DNA from: Gymnogyps californianus
Lineage: Eukaryota > Chordata > Aves > Accipitriformes > Cathartidae
Assembly (NCBI RefSeq): GCF_018139145.2
Contig: NC_059480.1
Location: forward strand, 13,268,428-13,332,427
Length of the DNA stretch: 64,000 bases
Direction: 5' to 3'
Below, piece after piece: positions 1 to 13,746 of the stretch; position 1 is the first letter of the stretch, and the number at the start of each line of letters is the position of its first letter. The position numbers and the translations under genes were made by a program. Under the pieces are notes generated by a model that saw only the letters and a program-made list of their open reading frames with translations, did not search any database and was not told the DNA's origin.

Positions 1-2070
1 GGAAGGACGCTGTATTTTTATGCCTTGAGCTTGGGCCAGAAATCAATGAAAGCATCAGAATTTCCTCCTAACACTGTGGTAATTTTCCATTCAGAAGAGC
101 TGCCCACTCAACACATTTGTTTGTTGGAGATATTGTTATTTACTGTTTGTAACTCAGCTAACACTGGTATTATGCAATTCCCCCTGCTAATGTTCCCCCA
201 GATATCAACTGGCTTTTCTCTCAGGTAGCTGGTAAATTCAGCCCCATAGCTTACAGCTTATGTTTAGCTAGAAGATTATTGATTCTGTTTCAGAAAAGCT
301 TTGGTGCCTAAAACGTGTTTTTTTCCCCTGCATGATGTCTATTAGCCTAATGAAGATATAACCTCTGCCCCAAAAACTTTGCTTTACTTAAAGCATATAT
401 CCTTAGAGTATCATGACTATGGCAACATTCCTGCTCATTCTGCATAGTTGCTGTATATGGAATGTGTAATTAAAAGGTGTGACTTTACCATGAAGCAAAG
501 CGTGTATGAGTGAGGTACTTTGACTCTTGCAGAGACTGTTGTAAAAGATATAGTTTCAAGTCAGCTGCAAACAACCCAGTTCAGTGCGCTCTCTGCAGAA
601 CAGGTTTTCTACACTAACTCAACAATTTGGCCATATGAAGAGTCAGTGGAGGCCTTGTAGTGCCTTATCAGGGAAAAGCCCTCAGAATATACGTGTGCTA
701 ACAAAGATCTCAGAATTAAAGGGAAGACTTTGAACGGCCCATGATCTAAACAAGTCAAATATTTATGAACAAATAATTCAGGCAGGAATAGTTTTCTAAC
801 AGTTTTGAGAACTGCAAGACCTCTTGGAATATCCCATGATCTAGATAGCATAAGAGCTTATAGCAGTGCAATAAAAGTATGTGCATCTTGCCCAAATTCT
901 CTCAAATATACTTGCCAAAAATAGGTAGATGTTGTCCACCTCTTGACTATGAAACTTGCTTTTTGTATGCATATTGGGAATTTTTATTTGCATGTATGTG
1001 TTATATGATCCATAGAACAACATCTCAAATACTGAGTATGTGAAATAGACTCATCTATATATTTTTATTCCTGGTTTAAAATGCTGCCTCATTTCACCTT
1101 TCCCTCAAGATGTGACATGAATTAATTCTATAAAGGCCTGTCATATCTGTTTCATTTTAAATGGGGTGCATATAATTTCTTTAAAGGGGAAAAAATCTGT
1201 TACTTGTGAAAATTATTTTTAATGTAACTTGGCTAAGCTGCAGATTGAATGAATTAACATATCCATTAAAATCTAGTCTAAGTGCAAGATTTAATTTTGG
1301 GTGATTTCATTGACCTAAGAGGATTTTATGTCTAATTTGGTTTCTCTGGGGTTTTGACATTATTGCCTGAGCTCTTAAAATATAAAAGATAGGCTGGACT
1401 TTTGATACCCCTTATAATTAAATTTCAGTGACATCCGCAAAGTGATGAGACCATTAATATAGGCCCAGAACGTGAAGGCCTGAGGCCATGTCTCCACCAT
1501 ATCAGTCTGCAGCCTTTTTCCCATTTGTTGGGTGGGGTTGGTGGACACAACAGCAGCAATACAGACCTTTGCCCTCAAAGGGTTTGGCTTCAAGAGCTCT
1601 GGCTGCTGCCTAACGCTGACTGAGCCATGCTAGCACCAGAGACAGTTAAGTCTTGTGCCATTCCTATTTGCATATTACTATTTATGTAGATTTGGCCAGG
1701 GCTGAAAGCTAAAATGCCAACATCTGTTATCACTTCTGTTTTCTGATGATTTTGAGCTCTACTTTTGGGAACAAAGAAATTCAGATGATTTGGAGTTTTG
1801 TTGAAACATCTACGTGCTTAGATTGAAAAATACATCAAAACGTTGGAGAAATATTTTTCTCTGATAGCTTCTGAGGGCATCAGCTTGCTTGCTTGTTTAT
1901 TTGGTTTTGGTTTTTAAGATCTTGAGAGGCACAGTGGCCTGATTCAGAAGGATCAGGAAGAAGCAGTCAAAGTCACAGAACTTCCTTTACCCTGTTCTTG
2001 CCATTGAGTATATTACAGTGCATCAGCGTAAATGAGCAGAAGGGAAATCTTTGCGCATTTTATGTTGGGA

Positions 2071-2101
2071 GCATAGCTATGCTTTGGAATATATTCCAAA
2101 G
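2071..2101. repeat. two abutting perfect palindromes
   Basis: Positions 2071-2082 (GCATAGCTATGC) are a perfect 12-bp palindrome. Positions 2082-2101 (CTTTGGAATATATTCCAAAG) are a perfect 20-bp palindrome. They share the base at 2082. Each half of the larger one carries a GGAAT/ATTCC core. A 20-bp perfect palindrome is expected well under once in 64 kb of random sequence. A dimeric transcription-factor site or a cruciform-prone spot is possible, but nothing else supports a function. Confidence 0.85.
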
Positions 2102-2395
2102 TTCATGATAAGCTAACTTGAAATATTCCATGTGCACAATATATATGAAATAGTTGTGTAAAACCCTGTGCTTCACTGGTTCATCATCCATCAGCTTTCC
2201 TTACCTGGTGGGATTTGCTCAGTTACTGCCTATATTGGACACAAGCAAAAGGGTTTTCCGCACTAGTCTCATTAGCAAATGCTAAGCACTTGCCTAAAGG
2301 AAAAGGGAGCTTTTGAAAGCCACCCAAAAGAAAACAGAAGGGCCACAACAGAGTTCAAACAACAAGCTAGCAGGCTTTTAAAGCCACATGCTGGT

Positions 2396-2429
2396 GATAC
2401 TGGTTGGTAGCATATACTGGATGGTAGCA
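2396..2429. repeat. 17-bp imperfect tandem duplication
   Basis: The unit GATACTGGTTGGTAGCA (2396-2412) is followed directly by TATACTGGATGGTAGCA (2413-2429), 15 of 17 positions identical. This is an ordinary replication-slippage type duplication. Confidence 0.85.
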
Positions 2430-4283
2430 CAGCTATGGAGACTTTAAAGAGAACAGTATATTTTCTAGTATGTTTATAATCAGTTCTGTAAGAAACAGCA
2501 AGTTGTCATGGCATAGCGCGAAGTGAGAGTTCAGCTGCTCTTTAGGTAGATGCTGCTCTTTTACATGCAACCCCAGCAGAGTGAAATATGTGCTTTTCCA
2601 AAGGCTCGTGCTCAGATGGAATTCTGAGATTTGTGTGACAATCCTTCAAATGGCTGGGTCTTTTGGTTACTGACAGTTCAAGCCAGAAGCTTTTGCACTT
2701 GACTGTTCAGGTATGAAGTTTTTAGAATAGATGAAACTTCATTTTCAATGCAGTCTAGCATTTTTCTCATCCAGAATTTGTGGCAACATAACAAGAGATG
2801 CTTGTATTTGAATAACAACTAGCTTAAAAAGCTTTTGCTTCGAATGAGGGCAAACTTTTCAAATAAGTTTTTCTTATATAGCTATATTGGTTTTGGTTGG
2901 TTATTTTTCTTTTAATGTAGTTGTACGTATTCATGGCTGTATGTGTTCTGAAGAAATAAGTGGTCAGATATCTTGGTTTCTGGTGTGGTCTTCGTCAGTG
3001 AAAGACATAATGGCTATTGTATAATTGTCAAATCAAAATCCCTGGACGGATTATCAGAAAACTTTCAGGTGTGTAGATTCTGTCTTGATGAGGAGGAAAT
3101 ATAGTGTGATTTCTTTTTTCTTGTTCCTAGAAGTCAGATGAAGTGTGTTGAAATTAAGACTTGTACATTATGCTTATGTTGTGATATTTATGGTGGAAAA
3201 GGGGGGAAAGTCCCTTATTTATTAAAATATCAGGAGAATCATCTATCTCATGGCAAAATAATTTTCTCTCAAGCACATTTAAGAAAGAAAATATAATTTC
3301 ATTATATTATTTTTATTTTACCTTTGTTGTTTTAAGTTCTGATGGTATGGTTTCCATATTTATTCAAATACTGAATAATGTTTATTGATTGGCAAATTTT
3401 ATTCTGCTCCCCTGCAATATTACTGCAGATGAAACGGAGAGGTGAAATTTGGATTCAGTATTTCTCCGTGCTGTGGGTTTGGTTTTGCTCGTATTTTTCA
3501 ATGTGAATTTCTGGTTCAAATTTATTCTTTAATAAGGTATTATTTAAATTCTTATTTTAAAAGTGGTAGGTGGAATGGGGTCTTTTTTGCTACTAACTTT
3601 ATGGACATGAAATGTAATAGTTTAGTAGTAGAATCTAGTTATATTCTTATGTATAGCCGTACAGTTGAAATTCTTTTCAAGAATAGTTTTTTTTAAAACA
3701 CTGAAGGATAGACTAATTAAACTAATGTTTGTGAGAGTTTTGGCTAAACAGATCAGTTTACTGAATCCAAGTTAAATCAACAACATCTGTCCACACAGGG
3801 GATTGCATTTATACTGATTTTAAAAATGATATCATAAAAGCAGGTGATGGATTCAAATGCATGCATAAAATTTAAATTCCTTGTTTGTTTATTCTCCTGT
3901 TCCAAATCATATTATTAATACAACACATTTGCTGCTACTCAAGCAAAGTCTAATGGGAATTTTGTTGAGAAGTTGTTTCTGTATTTTTCACGGTGGCTAA
4001 GTACACAAGAGATGGTACTGACTTTTTTTACAGTGCTGATACCTCTTATGTGGCATCAGATAGTGAATTTTAAATCAAATGTTCAGTTTGCCATCTACCC
4101 ATGTATTCGGTCTATTAATTTTAAAAGAGAAATTAAAATAAGGAACTATATAAAACAAAACATGAAGGTGAAAGTAATCAACTTATTTTTATTTTTTGGA
4201 GGATATCTATCTGCGATGATCGTGTACACGATTTTCAATACAGAATGAGCTTAGGACTTATCTTGTTTATTATTTCAGAGTAA

Positions 4284-4306
4284 TAATGTTGCTTCTTGCA
4301 ACATTA
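4284..4306. repeat. small perfect hairpin
   Basis: TAATGTTGC (4284-4292) and GCAACATTA (4298-4306) are perfectly complementary around a 5-nt loop TTCTT. It is too short to call an RNA gene. Confidence 0.7.
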
Positions 4307-7300
4307 CATACAAAGTACATAAATTAATCAACTGAGATAAGATAGGGCTCCCCCATCACCCACATGTTATCATCTATGGGTTGTTCTAAAATTAATTTTA
4401 AACAGACTCTGTCACACAGTTTGTAAATTCAATGGTAAAATTCTTGAGAAGTGGGGAATTACTGAAGAAGCAGTTTTAAAGAGAAGTGACTATCCCTTGC
4501 GCTCTTACTGACCCTGTAAGCAGAAGGACCTTTTTGCAGTATTGATCTTCCCTTCCTACAGTGAGGATAGTCAAGCGGCCTTGGCTACTACGAAAAAACA
4601 TACCGAAGTCTTTATCTCATGGTTCAACTGCTGTGAGACTCAAAAAGTTGCACTGTCTTCTCCTTTAGCCCCACATGTTGAAGAGAGTTATGTATCACGA
4701 AAAATGGCACTTGATGCAAAAAACTGTTGGTTTGGTTTTTCATCTGGACTGTGAAGGTACCTAAACTGGAACTGATCAGAAACTATTCTGATTAAACAGA
4801 TATTTTGCCAGGAAAATGTTCATTAAGGAAACACAAGCTTTCCTCAGGAGGGTACCAGTTTTGAAAACGTTTTGTTTTAGTCTCACCTCCATAATGGAGT
4901 TGTGGTTTAATTCAGGGTGACATCTTTCTTCATTAAACTTGTGTTGAGAAGTAGTGTCTGATGCTGCAAAATCTTTCAGTACACATCTGATGTTAACTTG
5001 CTGGCCATCAGGCTCATGAAGATGGTCAGTTGTGCTTTCCCATTGGGTGAATTAGATTTTCATCCAGCACAAAGCCTGACTCCATAGCTAGCATTCATAG
5101 GAGATGTGGCAAACATTGATTCCGCACATGCTCCTTTCCTTATCTATCTATATGCAGCAAAGCAACTCCAATGGGAATTATTCATACCTGGAAAACCAAA
5201 GTCATGGCAGTTAACACTCTTGTTTCAGATATTGGGTAATGGTAGCACAAGGATTTCATTTCAGGCATTAGACGTTTAGTGCTTTAAGCCGAGAGTAGAT
5301 CTTTTCCTGTGTAGAATTTGGAAGTGTCTTGGTTTCTTGCTAATGCAGAAGGAGGAGATTTTTTTTTAATATGTAACAATGTTTTTCAACATGGGAAAAT
5401 AGTTTCCCATTCAACATTATTTTCAGCTCCTGGTAGGACCGTGTGTGTTTGGGATTCTATTACAAAAGTTTTTATTACATTCTGTGACCTTCAGTTTCTG
5501 GGATATGTAAAAGAATATATAAATTGTTATGGGGTTTGATGCATCCATTTCTACATGGAAAACTTGCATTGTTATGTTTTGTGAATCAGCATCAATGCAG
5601 AAGTTAACCCTTTAAGACTGTGTGCTAATAGGTCAAAGAAAAAATAATTTGGGGGAAATAGGTTGCTTTGCTAAATCTCATTTAAACACAATTAACTTTT
5701 CTTTGCGTTTTGATAAAATACCATAAACTTTTATATCTTCCAAGTTACGATCTTGCCCTCTCTACAGAGTTAATTAAACCTGTCGAATGGTATACTCAAT
5801 TACATGAGCATTAAAAAGAATAAGCAGCAATACCTGTCTAGCACTAACTCATCTTGCAATCAATGGATGTGTTTATAGTTTTATTCAGCAACAGACCTGC
5901 TTTTATAAGAACACACATTTCAGATACCAATAAAACTATTTGGTGGAATTTGAAAGAAGCGTAACAGCGTTGAAAATTTGTCTAGCAGCAGCTAGTAAAT
6001 CTTTGATACATACATAAAAGTCTTAATCTCGTGTCTGACACTTACATCCTTGTCTTATTCAGAACTAGATTTATCTTATTTGCAGCTGAATGTAGAAGTC
6101 TGATAACATTAGGTTGGTATTAGCTAATTTGATTCTTTTTCCATCTTCTTTCAAATAAGGAAAGACATCTAAAGTTACTTTTCTCACAGCATATAGAGAA
6201 AAACTGATCATCTCTCTAAAGAATACCTTATCATCATCAACAGCCAAAATGCTTTATTGGCAGTGGGTTCTCATTCACATCAAAAAGTTCATTAATAGCA
6301 TTTAATGGGTAGCAATTTAATGGAGACTGTTCCACTGTATCTGATCATACAGAAACCTTTTCAACAGCAGGAAAAAGCAGGCAGCTTGTTTGGACTGAGA
6401 ACACTTTAGCAGCTTAAACGTTACCCGATAATTTGTCTCAAAAAACAACATCCAAGGCAACTTCTGGAATAATTTAGGACATGCAGAATGAAGTTGCGTA
6501 CTTTGGCATTTTCAAGGATATAGTCAATAACAGTGCAGAATTCTTTATTCAATTCCTTCCCTGCCTCGTTTCTTACTGCATTTGCGCTTCATTATAAGCA
6601 AGTCTGCTCTCATAGTCCCCAAACCATACTTTTAATATCTTGGTGAAAAATGTTATTTATCAGACTTTTGAGGTTACTTTCTTTAAGTCCCTGTATTGCT
6701 TTTGAAGACTTTGAGTTGAAATATTGCCTCAGCCTGATTGTTTATCTCATGAGACTTGTTGAAATAACACACAAAACTATGTCTGGATGCCACAAGAAAA
6801 TATCAACAGACTTCAAGTTTTCTTTTTTGTTGCTGCTGTTACTCCTAGTATATAAATTGCACTGCTGAGCTTTAAAATAAGAATGGAGCTTAGTGAACAG
6901 GGGTAAGCAAATATGGGTGTCTTTTGAAAATACTTTGTTGGGTGACTGAGTTAAATCCATGAAATCATAAGCCTGTAAACTTTTCATAAAGACTGCTGAC
7001 AGAAATGCAAGCATGTGCAAAGCCAATGCATTTTACAAGGAATTTGTGATCATATAGACTAACCATGTAATTACAAGTCATCAAAAAGACTAATAGAATC
7101 TGAAAATTAGCTATTTAGAGATACCAAAGGTAATTAAAAACAAACAAAAAACCCTAAAACTTTTCCTTTGCAACTACTATTGTTAAATCATAAGAAAATG
7201 ATAAAAGATTTTCATTTTTAGAAATATAATAAGCTTTTAAAATATCTGAATTGTCATGTCAGGTCCAGAGCTTTCAGCAAGACCCATTGCCTGCTGCTGA

Positions 7301-10280
7301 TGCAGAGTCTGGACATGTTAGTGCTAAATGTTGGAGTTCTGCCTACAAAAAAGATGCCAAATTTAAAGTAATCTTTGAAGTCCAGTGATGAAGCTGATAT
7401 TGCTTTGGATAAAATTAACATTTAAAAGAGAATAGTAATAGCTAGACTCTGAAATGAGTAAGTTCTGCCAAATGAGTTACTTGTGTATTGGATGCATGCA
7501 TTTCAACAGTTATTATTATTTTAGATAAAGCAAACTAATAAGACAAATGTCAAAGAAGGTCTTTAATTATGATATATTGACATGTATATTTATCTTAAAA
7601 AAAAAATTTAAAACTACAAGCTTATCTAAATGAAGATCAGGGAGATGAAAGGAAATGTCAACAGCCATCTGTAATTTGCTAGTGTGAAATCCAAGTACAG
7701 AAGCTACTTTCATGCACCATAACAACAAACGTCAGAAAGCAGGCCACATTTTCAACACAGCACAGTGAATGAAAAATAATTCATACTGAGGATGCGACAC
7801 CCTTCTCTCTTCTCCCCCCTGTATTTTGCAAGATTAGCAGTTCAAATGGAAAAATGCTTTTGGTGGATTAAGGACCCCTGGAGATAGTACAGGAATCCAG
7901 AATTTGTGCTACAAGCTTTTTATCCTTTTTATCCCTTACGTATTTTTCTCTCTACATATAATAAACCATGCAATAATGCTTTAACCTGTAAAACATCAAA
8001 CCCCTTTGGGCTCCACCATGTGCAGTTAACTGGAGTTGACTTAATTTGGTAACGTTTCTGTCTTTTTTAAATGGTTGTGTTTTCTTTCTCATCCCCAGTT
8101 AAAGCTAGATTTTTATATTTCTAAGAGGATTTGAAACAGGTTATGTCTGTTTCATGTCACATTATAACGAGTGGTCCTTTATCCTGATTACTAAATTACA
8201 CATCCAAATAATAGAGACAAAATTTTAATACCCTATAACATTTACATTTATCTGCATTTATTCCATTGTTAAAAAAATAATATATTAATTATACAAATGA
8301 AGTATCAGTGAAACAGAATAGTATTCACTGTATTTAAATATTTTATTACACTGTCCAGGACAGAGAATTCAATAAGCTGTGTATTATGGCATACATAATA
8401 TTATAAAACTAGAACTCCATTTCATAAACCTTAAAAATTTCTTGGCCAATATAATTTTTAGTTGGTGAGTATGATCAAATAGGTCAACCTGAAGAAAACC
8501 TAGACTTAAATGTGTTGTTTTAGCTATGATATTGGGTATAGACTCTTACTGAATTTCTCCTTGTTGGGATTATGAAGTACTGAGGACTGCTTCTCCAGCT
8601 TTATTCACTGTCTGACTACTGAGCAAGTAAGGTTTTTTCTTTGTTGTTCCTTCAGGAAGCCAGGAACCTCTTCTAATTTGTATTTCCCAAATTCCTTCCT
8701 GTTTTGGTAGCCTGTTTGTTGTATTGTTTATGCAAATCCTAAAGCAAGTATCTGTCCTGTTCATGATCTTTTTGCCCTTGCTTTCAAGTCTTAGGGAATT
8801 TGAGGTTCACTTGCATGAATAGTATTAAAGGAAAAGTTAAGATGAAATGTTTGTGTAATCACTGAAAATGAATTCCAAGTTACAGAGCTACAAAATCTAT
8901 GGTTGTGCTGAGTAATTGCATATGCTATTTAGTTCAAACAGCACAGTGTAATTTGCAAATATTACAAATGGCTAAGAAGTTTTTACTAAGCAGCAGATGA
9001 CAAACACGTTATCACCAGTATGGATATAGATTCTATTCCATGAACTGATATCTCATGTCTAAGCTATGAGGCCTAGTTTACAGATAATTGCTGTATGAAC
9101 AGTCAGAGAATAGAAGGCTGTAAAATCTGAGTTGTGTCTTAAACCATTTCCAGTGTTGTTACCAATATCTTCCAAAGAGAGGAAAATATTGCCATCTGTT
9201 GTCAGTAAGGAGATTAGAGTCTTTGTAGGGCCTGTCAAAGCCCCACTTGGTAGCAAGTTGCCTGGAGAGAGATCTGCAATGCATCTTGTTGAAAAGCTTG
9301 TGTCTTCAAGGTGTTCAAAGCACCCTTATATTATCTCTTCACAAATTTTCCTGACAGAATATATTGTCTGTTGACCTCATGGTAAGAAATCAGTTGTTTC
9401 CTTTGGAAAAGGAAACCAGCAGGAGGAAGAGAAGAGAGAGTCTTCATACAAATAAGTACCAGAAAGAACAAGCCAATTCTGTTTTCATACAGCTAAGTTG
9501 TATCTGATACCAGTAGGAATCTCAGAATAAATTTAAGTAAGTAAATTTGTGTAAGTTACTTAGAATACTAAGTAAATTTAGGTCTGTTTGAACTGTTTTT
9601 AGATTATACTACTTTACTATAGTGCTGCAGTGGAAAAAGTGTGATTAATTCTTGTTAGTTTAAAGTATACTAGGAGACTATGTTTCTATGCTTCTTATAG
9701 AATTAAATAACTGAAATATTCGTATTGTAGGGTGAAATATTGATTTTAAAACTTGAAATGCACCATGAAAGGAAAATAAGTCAATGAAAAGGCTGACCAA
9801 TTTTGATGTGATACACGACAGTCCATTACGCACATGGAAGTTTAAATTCAAGCTATAAAGTATCTTGGTTTGCACCAGTCAGTCTTAGTGGTTCCACTAA
9901 AGTCTTTGGTGTAGGCAAGCTGGTAATTGCTTAGGTGAAACATAGGTTGTCATTTCATAAGAACAATTTTAATACAATTTATAATGGTTAATGATTATGT
10001 CTAGTATTCCAGATTACTGATAAAATTATCAATATCAAAATCATGATGATTTGCACTTTCTATGCTATTTGATCACTAGGCTGAGTCGCTCTATCTGAAT
10101 AGGCATGCAAGTGCCTTTGCTCTAGTAAAGTATTTTTCAAGGGTGTCTCAATGGCTCAGTGTATATGAAAGTATATGAGCAAGTAAGAGAGCACCTAATG
10201 CAGTTGTTGGTGTGTGTTGAAAACTAGCCATCCATTTTTCATCACTGAATGCCCTGGATCTGCACCTACTTTCCTCTATA

Positions 10281-10387
10281 CTGGTAGAATTGCACAGTAC
10301 CGTGCAATTGCAGTGTCTTGCTTCCCTATCCAGCAGGTTCTGGGAAGCAAGACACTGCAATTGCAGGGTACTGTGCAATTCTACTGG
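10281..10387. repeat. near-perfect 46-bp inverted repeat (long hairpin)
   Basis: The left arm 10281-10326 and right arm 10342-10387 are inverted copies of each other around a 15-nt spacer (10327-10341). Aligning the left arm with the reverse complement of the right arm gives 43 of 46 identities. Two of the three differences (10282/10386 and 10283/10385) would be G-U wobbles in RNA, so a transcript would form a 46-bp stem with one G-G mismatch (10302/10366). Each arm also holds smaller palindromes, for example TGCAATTGCA, and the left arm contains a 22-bp near-palindrome, so the structure is nested. Complementarity stops at 10281 and 10387. I see no target-site duplication. Candidates are a recent template-switch inverted duplication, a fold-back or MITE-like element, or a hairpin RNA. 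It matches no microRNA I know, and the stem is longer and cleaner than a usual animal pre-miRNA. Confidence 0.95.
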
Positions 10388-12707
10388 GATGGGAGTTGCA
10401 GAGAACTCAAAGGATATTTCTGAAAACTCATGGCTACTTTGCTATTTGCTTAGGGCACTTTCTGAACTTGGTACTTACTCATTGCTCAGCGATGGACATT
10501 TCTGCCGTGCATTTTGAAAAGTAATCTGAAACATCTGTAGGAGAGGAGCAGAGTAGAAAGGCAGACATCAACAATGGTGCTGTAAATTTTGCTACAGTGT
10601 TGATCCTGCTCATTTTCATCCTTGTCAGGGAGGTGTGAAATCTCTGAGCAACAGCTCTGAGATTAACTCCCTTGTGAATGGCAAGTCCTTAGTAGGTGTG
10701 CAGTAGTATTGCTGTCCCATTTTTGCCATTGGGATAGTTCTGTTCCCTTTGCAGCTTGCAAACATTGAAAACTCTCTTTGGAGGTCTCTTTCTTCCATCT
10801 CATTTTTAGAAATAATCATTCAGAGACCTCTTTTTATCTAGATCTCCCCTGTCCTTCAGATCAGTGTTGCATCCAAGAAATTCTTCCCTTTTCTGGACCT
10901 CAGGTTTGTCAGATTTCCTCTGCCTGTGGGTACAGATAGCCATGACAGAAAGCACAATGGGAGGTATATGTCCATCACATTACTTGAATTGAGAAGGTTA
11001 TTAGATCTCAGTGACTTTTATGCTGTAATTACTGTGGGAGGAAAAAAATAAATAAAAAATTATTTTTCTTGTAAAAGGCTCGTTCTTGCAAATTCTGTGA
11101 TCGGAATTGTAGTGTTTCATGTTGGACCTGCACTGATACTGGAAGTCTGTCAAAGGAGAACGGTAAAGGAATTGGATGACTTAGAATTAATCTCTGTTAA
11201 GGCCAGATTGGGCCAGATGGTGGTCAAAATGCCAAAGTTGTTTGGATAGCACCGTGCTGTGTGGATGTGCATTGTACTTGAATTATCCTTTGGACATGGG
11301 TTGTGGTGGATGAGGTTAGCAGTACAAATGCATGTGTCTTGTATGACTGTAACAGGGTGGTAAAAAGTGACCATATCCTATGGGGAATACATATTAATAT
11401 GTAATTGTTTTCACTTGGAATTTAATTAGTCTCAGATGATCCTTCTTGCTTGGTAGATATCATTTTGATTAGATAGAAGTTTGATTTTTGCATGGAATAC
11501 TTCCTGGCTCCTAACAAAGTTCTGCTCTAAGCGCTATCATCTGAAGTTTCAGGGAAAGTAGCATTCCGTTTTCCGGTACTAATTGCAATGTCACATTCAA
11601 ATGCTTAGATAAGCATTCATGCCTTCGGATGAGATATTTTCTCAGTATCATCACAATATCTTTAATTGTGTGTGGAGTAGAAAGGAATGGTCACAGCCTT
11701 TCATTTTCCTCCATATTGGCTAAAAGTAATATATATGAGCCATAGAAGAACAACATTTTATTTGCTTACAAATGAACAAACATAAACTTGTGCAAGATTA
11801 ATTGTGAATCAAAGGCATAGAAACATAAGTGCGTTGTACCTCATCCTTCTCCAAAATCAACTTATGACTTTACTGGGAGCTAGGCATAAGAAGGTAGCAG
11901 AGAATGCACCCTGCAGCCATATCAGTAATCCCAGTTTTCCAACCTCAGATTGTATGCACTTATAGCAGTTTTTGAAAAATAATTTTTAACTCCTTTTTTT
12001 CTCATTATTGTATTATAATGAGTATATTTCTGTTTTCAGAATGAGTCAGATTTTTTTTCATATTCTTTGAATTTTGTCTCACCTAATCAACAGAATTGAC
12101 AAACAGAGCTAAACAGAATGCAGAAAGTCAAATTCAGGATAATCAAATAGATAAATAACTAAATAGAAAAATAAATTTTTGGTCTAAATTAGGACAGGTT
12201 GTATCTTCATATCAGACCTTACTAGCTAAAATACCACATTTTATATTCACGTGTGCACTAACAAAAGTAGAGATTAAGTAAGGTTGTGGATAGATGGGGA
12301 TATCTTTTACTGACTCCACAAAAATTCAGTAGGTCAGAGCTCCTCTAGTTCTCGCCTATTTCTGTTTTAGAGTTACTGTCTCTCTGAAAATTTACTACAA
12401 AGTAAATATCCAGGCTGAGAGAGACACAGAACTAGAGAAAAGAATTCACATTTTTGGAGGACCAGAGAATCTGAGTAAGTCTGAAAGTTACTCCTGAATA
12501 TGACTAGGGGATAACCACCGAGCCTGAGGATTGAGAGCCTTTGCACAATTAAAAAAATTCTGTTTCTGTAATGAATACATAATTTAATGTCCTTCCTGAT
12601 GCTTGTCTTCCTGTGGGATAAGGTGTGTAACCCCAACTCTACTCACTTAGTCCTGCCTACAGCCTTTCAATCTCTTCTTGAGTTCTGTGTAGTGATAAAA
12701 AAGGGCA

Positions 12708-12759
12708 GATACCAGATGGATAATACCATCCAGATTGTGGATACCAGATGCGTAATACC
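12708..12759. repeat. 20-bp direct repeat, period 32
   Basis: GATACCAGATGGATAATACC (12708-12727) recurs as GATACCAGATGCGTAATACC (12740-12759), 18 of 20 identical, separated by 12 bp. This is probably a local duplication; no function is implied. Confidence 0.85.
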
Positions 12760-13728
12760 TGTATTCCGCTATTGAATAAAGTTGCCATTGGAGACGTAAG
12801 TAGATAAAAGAAATCTGAGTGCTTTGAAAAGCAACCAGTTTACAAAAACAGCCAGCAGCTTGGAAATCTTCTGCAAAAGATCCTGACTACTAAACCAGAA
12901 TGATGTAATGGTCTCTATTGCTTACAAGAGCTCTCACAATAGAAAAAACTAGAAAAATCAATACCCTTATTCAGTAGAGTCAAAGCTTGAAATATTTCAT
13001 TTCAGTGAACAGTCATAGATTTTTATTTAAAGAAAGGAAGTGATTTCTCATGCCAGAACTAAATAAGTCTTTTTTTGTTTGGTTTTGTTTCACGAAAAAG
13101 ATTAAAAACCCTGAATGGGATAGCTTAATGCAGGTGCGCGTGGTAGAAAGGAGCCACAAATCTGGGCTGGTGTTGTGTATGAGTCCAGAATAGGTTTCAC
13201 AGATTCCAAGTGGCTGAAGAAAGCGTAGACTCACAGGTAAAGAATAATAATATGACAATGAATACCATAATGACTCTTAGTGAGATTGTAAATGTAAGGT
13301 TTACCTTACAAATTGTGCAGTGCATGACAGCGCGTTTCTACAACCTTAATGTGTATCAGCCTAGAGAAGATGTTGCAACCGGAAAAGCGGATGAAAAAGC
13401 AGATGATCAAGATTTGGTCTGACATTTATTTAACTTTAATTTATTCATTATAGTTCTATTCCTTCTTCTATTTTCATTCTTACTTATTAAAAAGAAGCTT
13501 TAAATGTAAGCTCTTAAACAAAGCACTTGTTTCCCCAGTGAGATCTCTGCTATGGACTAGACACATTCATATTGTACATATCAATTTTATCCACTCATAA
13601 TCGAACTCGATCAGTGTGTGCACTTGCAGACTTGTGAGGCCAGAAGGGTTGTCATTTTATTGTTTACCGAAAAAGAAAGGAAGAAATAAGAGACCTTACA
13701 GCCCTCTGCAGTGTGAAATGTTCCATTT

Positions 13729-13746
13729 AAAAAAAAAAAAAAAAAA
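13729..13746 (+). repeat. poly-A run (A18)
   Basis: Eighteen consecutive A. I see no retrogene-like body or flanking direct repeat that would make it the tail of a processed pseudogene. Its length is probably polymorphic. Confidence 0.95.

Larger units (their letters stand above)
1..10280. other. non-coding AT-rich stretch, no gene seen
   Basis: No open frame here looks like a conserved protein. The longest, about 90 codons, are of the size expected by chance in AT-rich DNA, and several begin only at TTG or GTG. Base composition is AT-rich with a slightly more GC-rich patch at about 1430-1640 that I cannot assign to a repeat family. Short structures: adjacent palindromes at 2071-2101, a 17-bp imperfect tandem duplication at 2396-2429, a 9-bp perfect stem with a 5-nt loop at 4284-4306, and a nested set of AAGTAAATTT-type repeats with an 8-bp stem (9556-9575). 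No tRNA, snoRNA or known microRNA sequence was recognised. The stretch is either intergenic or intronic; the sequence does not decide which. Confidence 0.7.

Noticed and set aside
10148..10524. Several overlapping frames on both strands with similar peptides
   Set aside because: They share peptides only because the inverted repeat at 10281-10387 reads similarly on both strands; they are a by-product of the hairpin.
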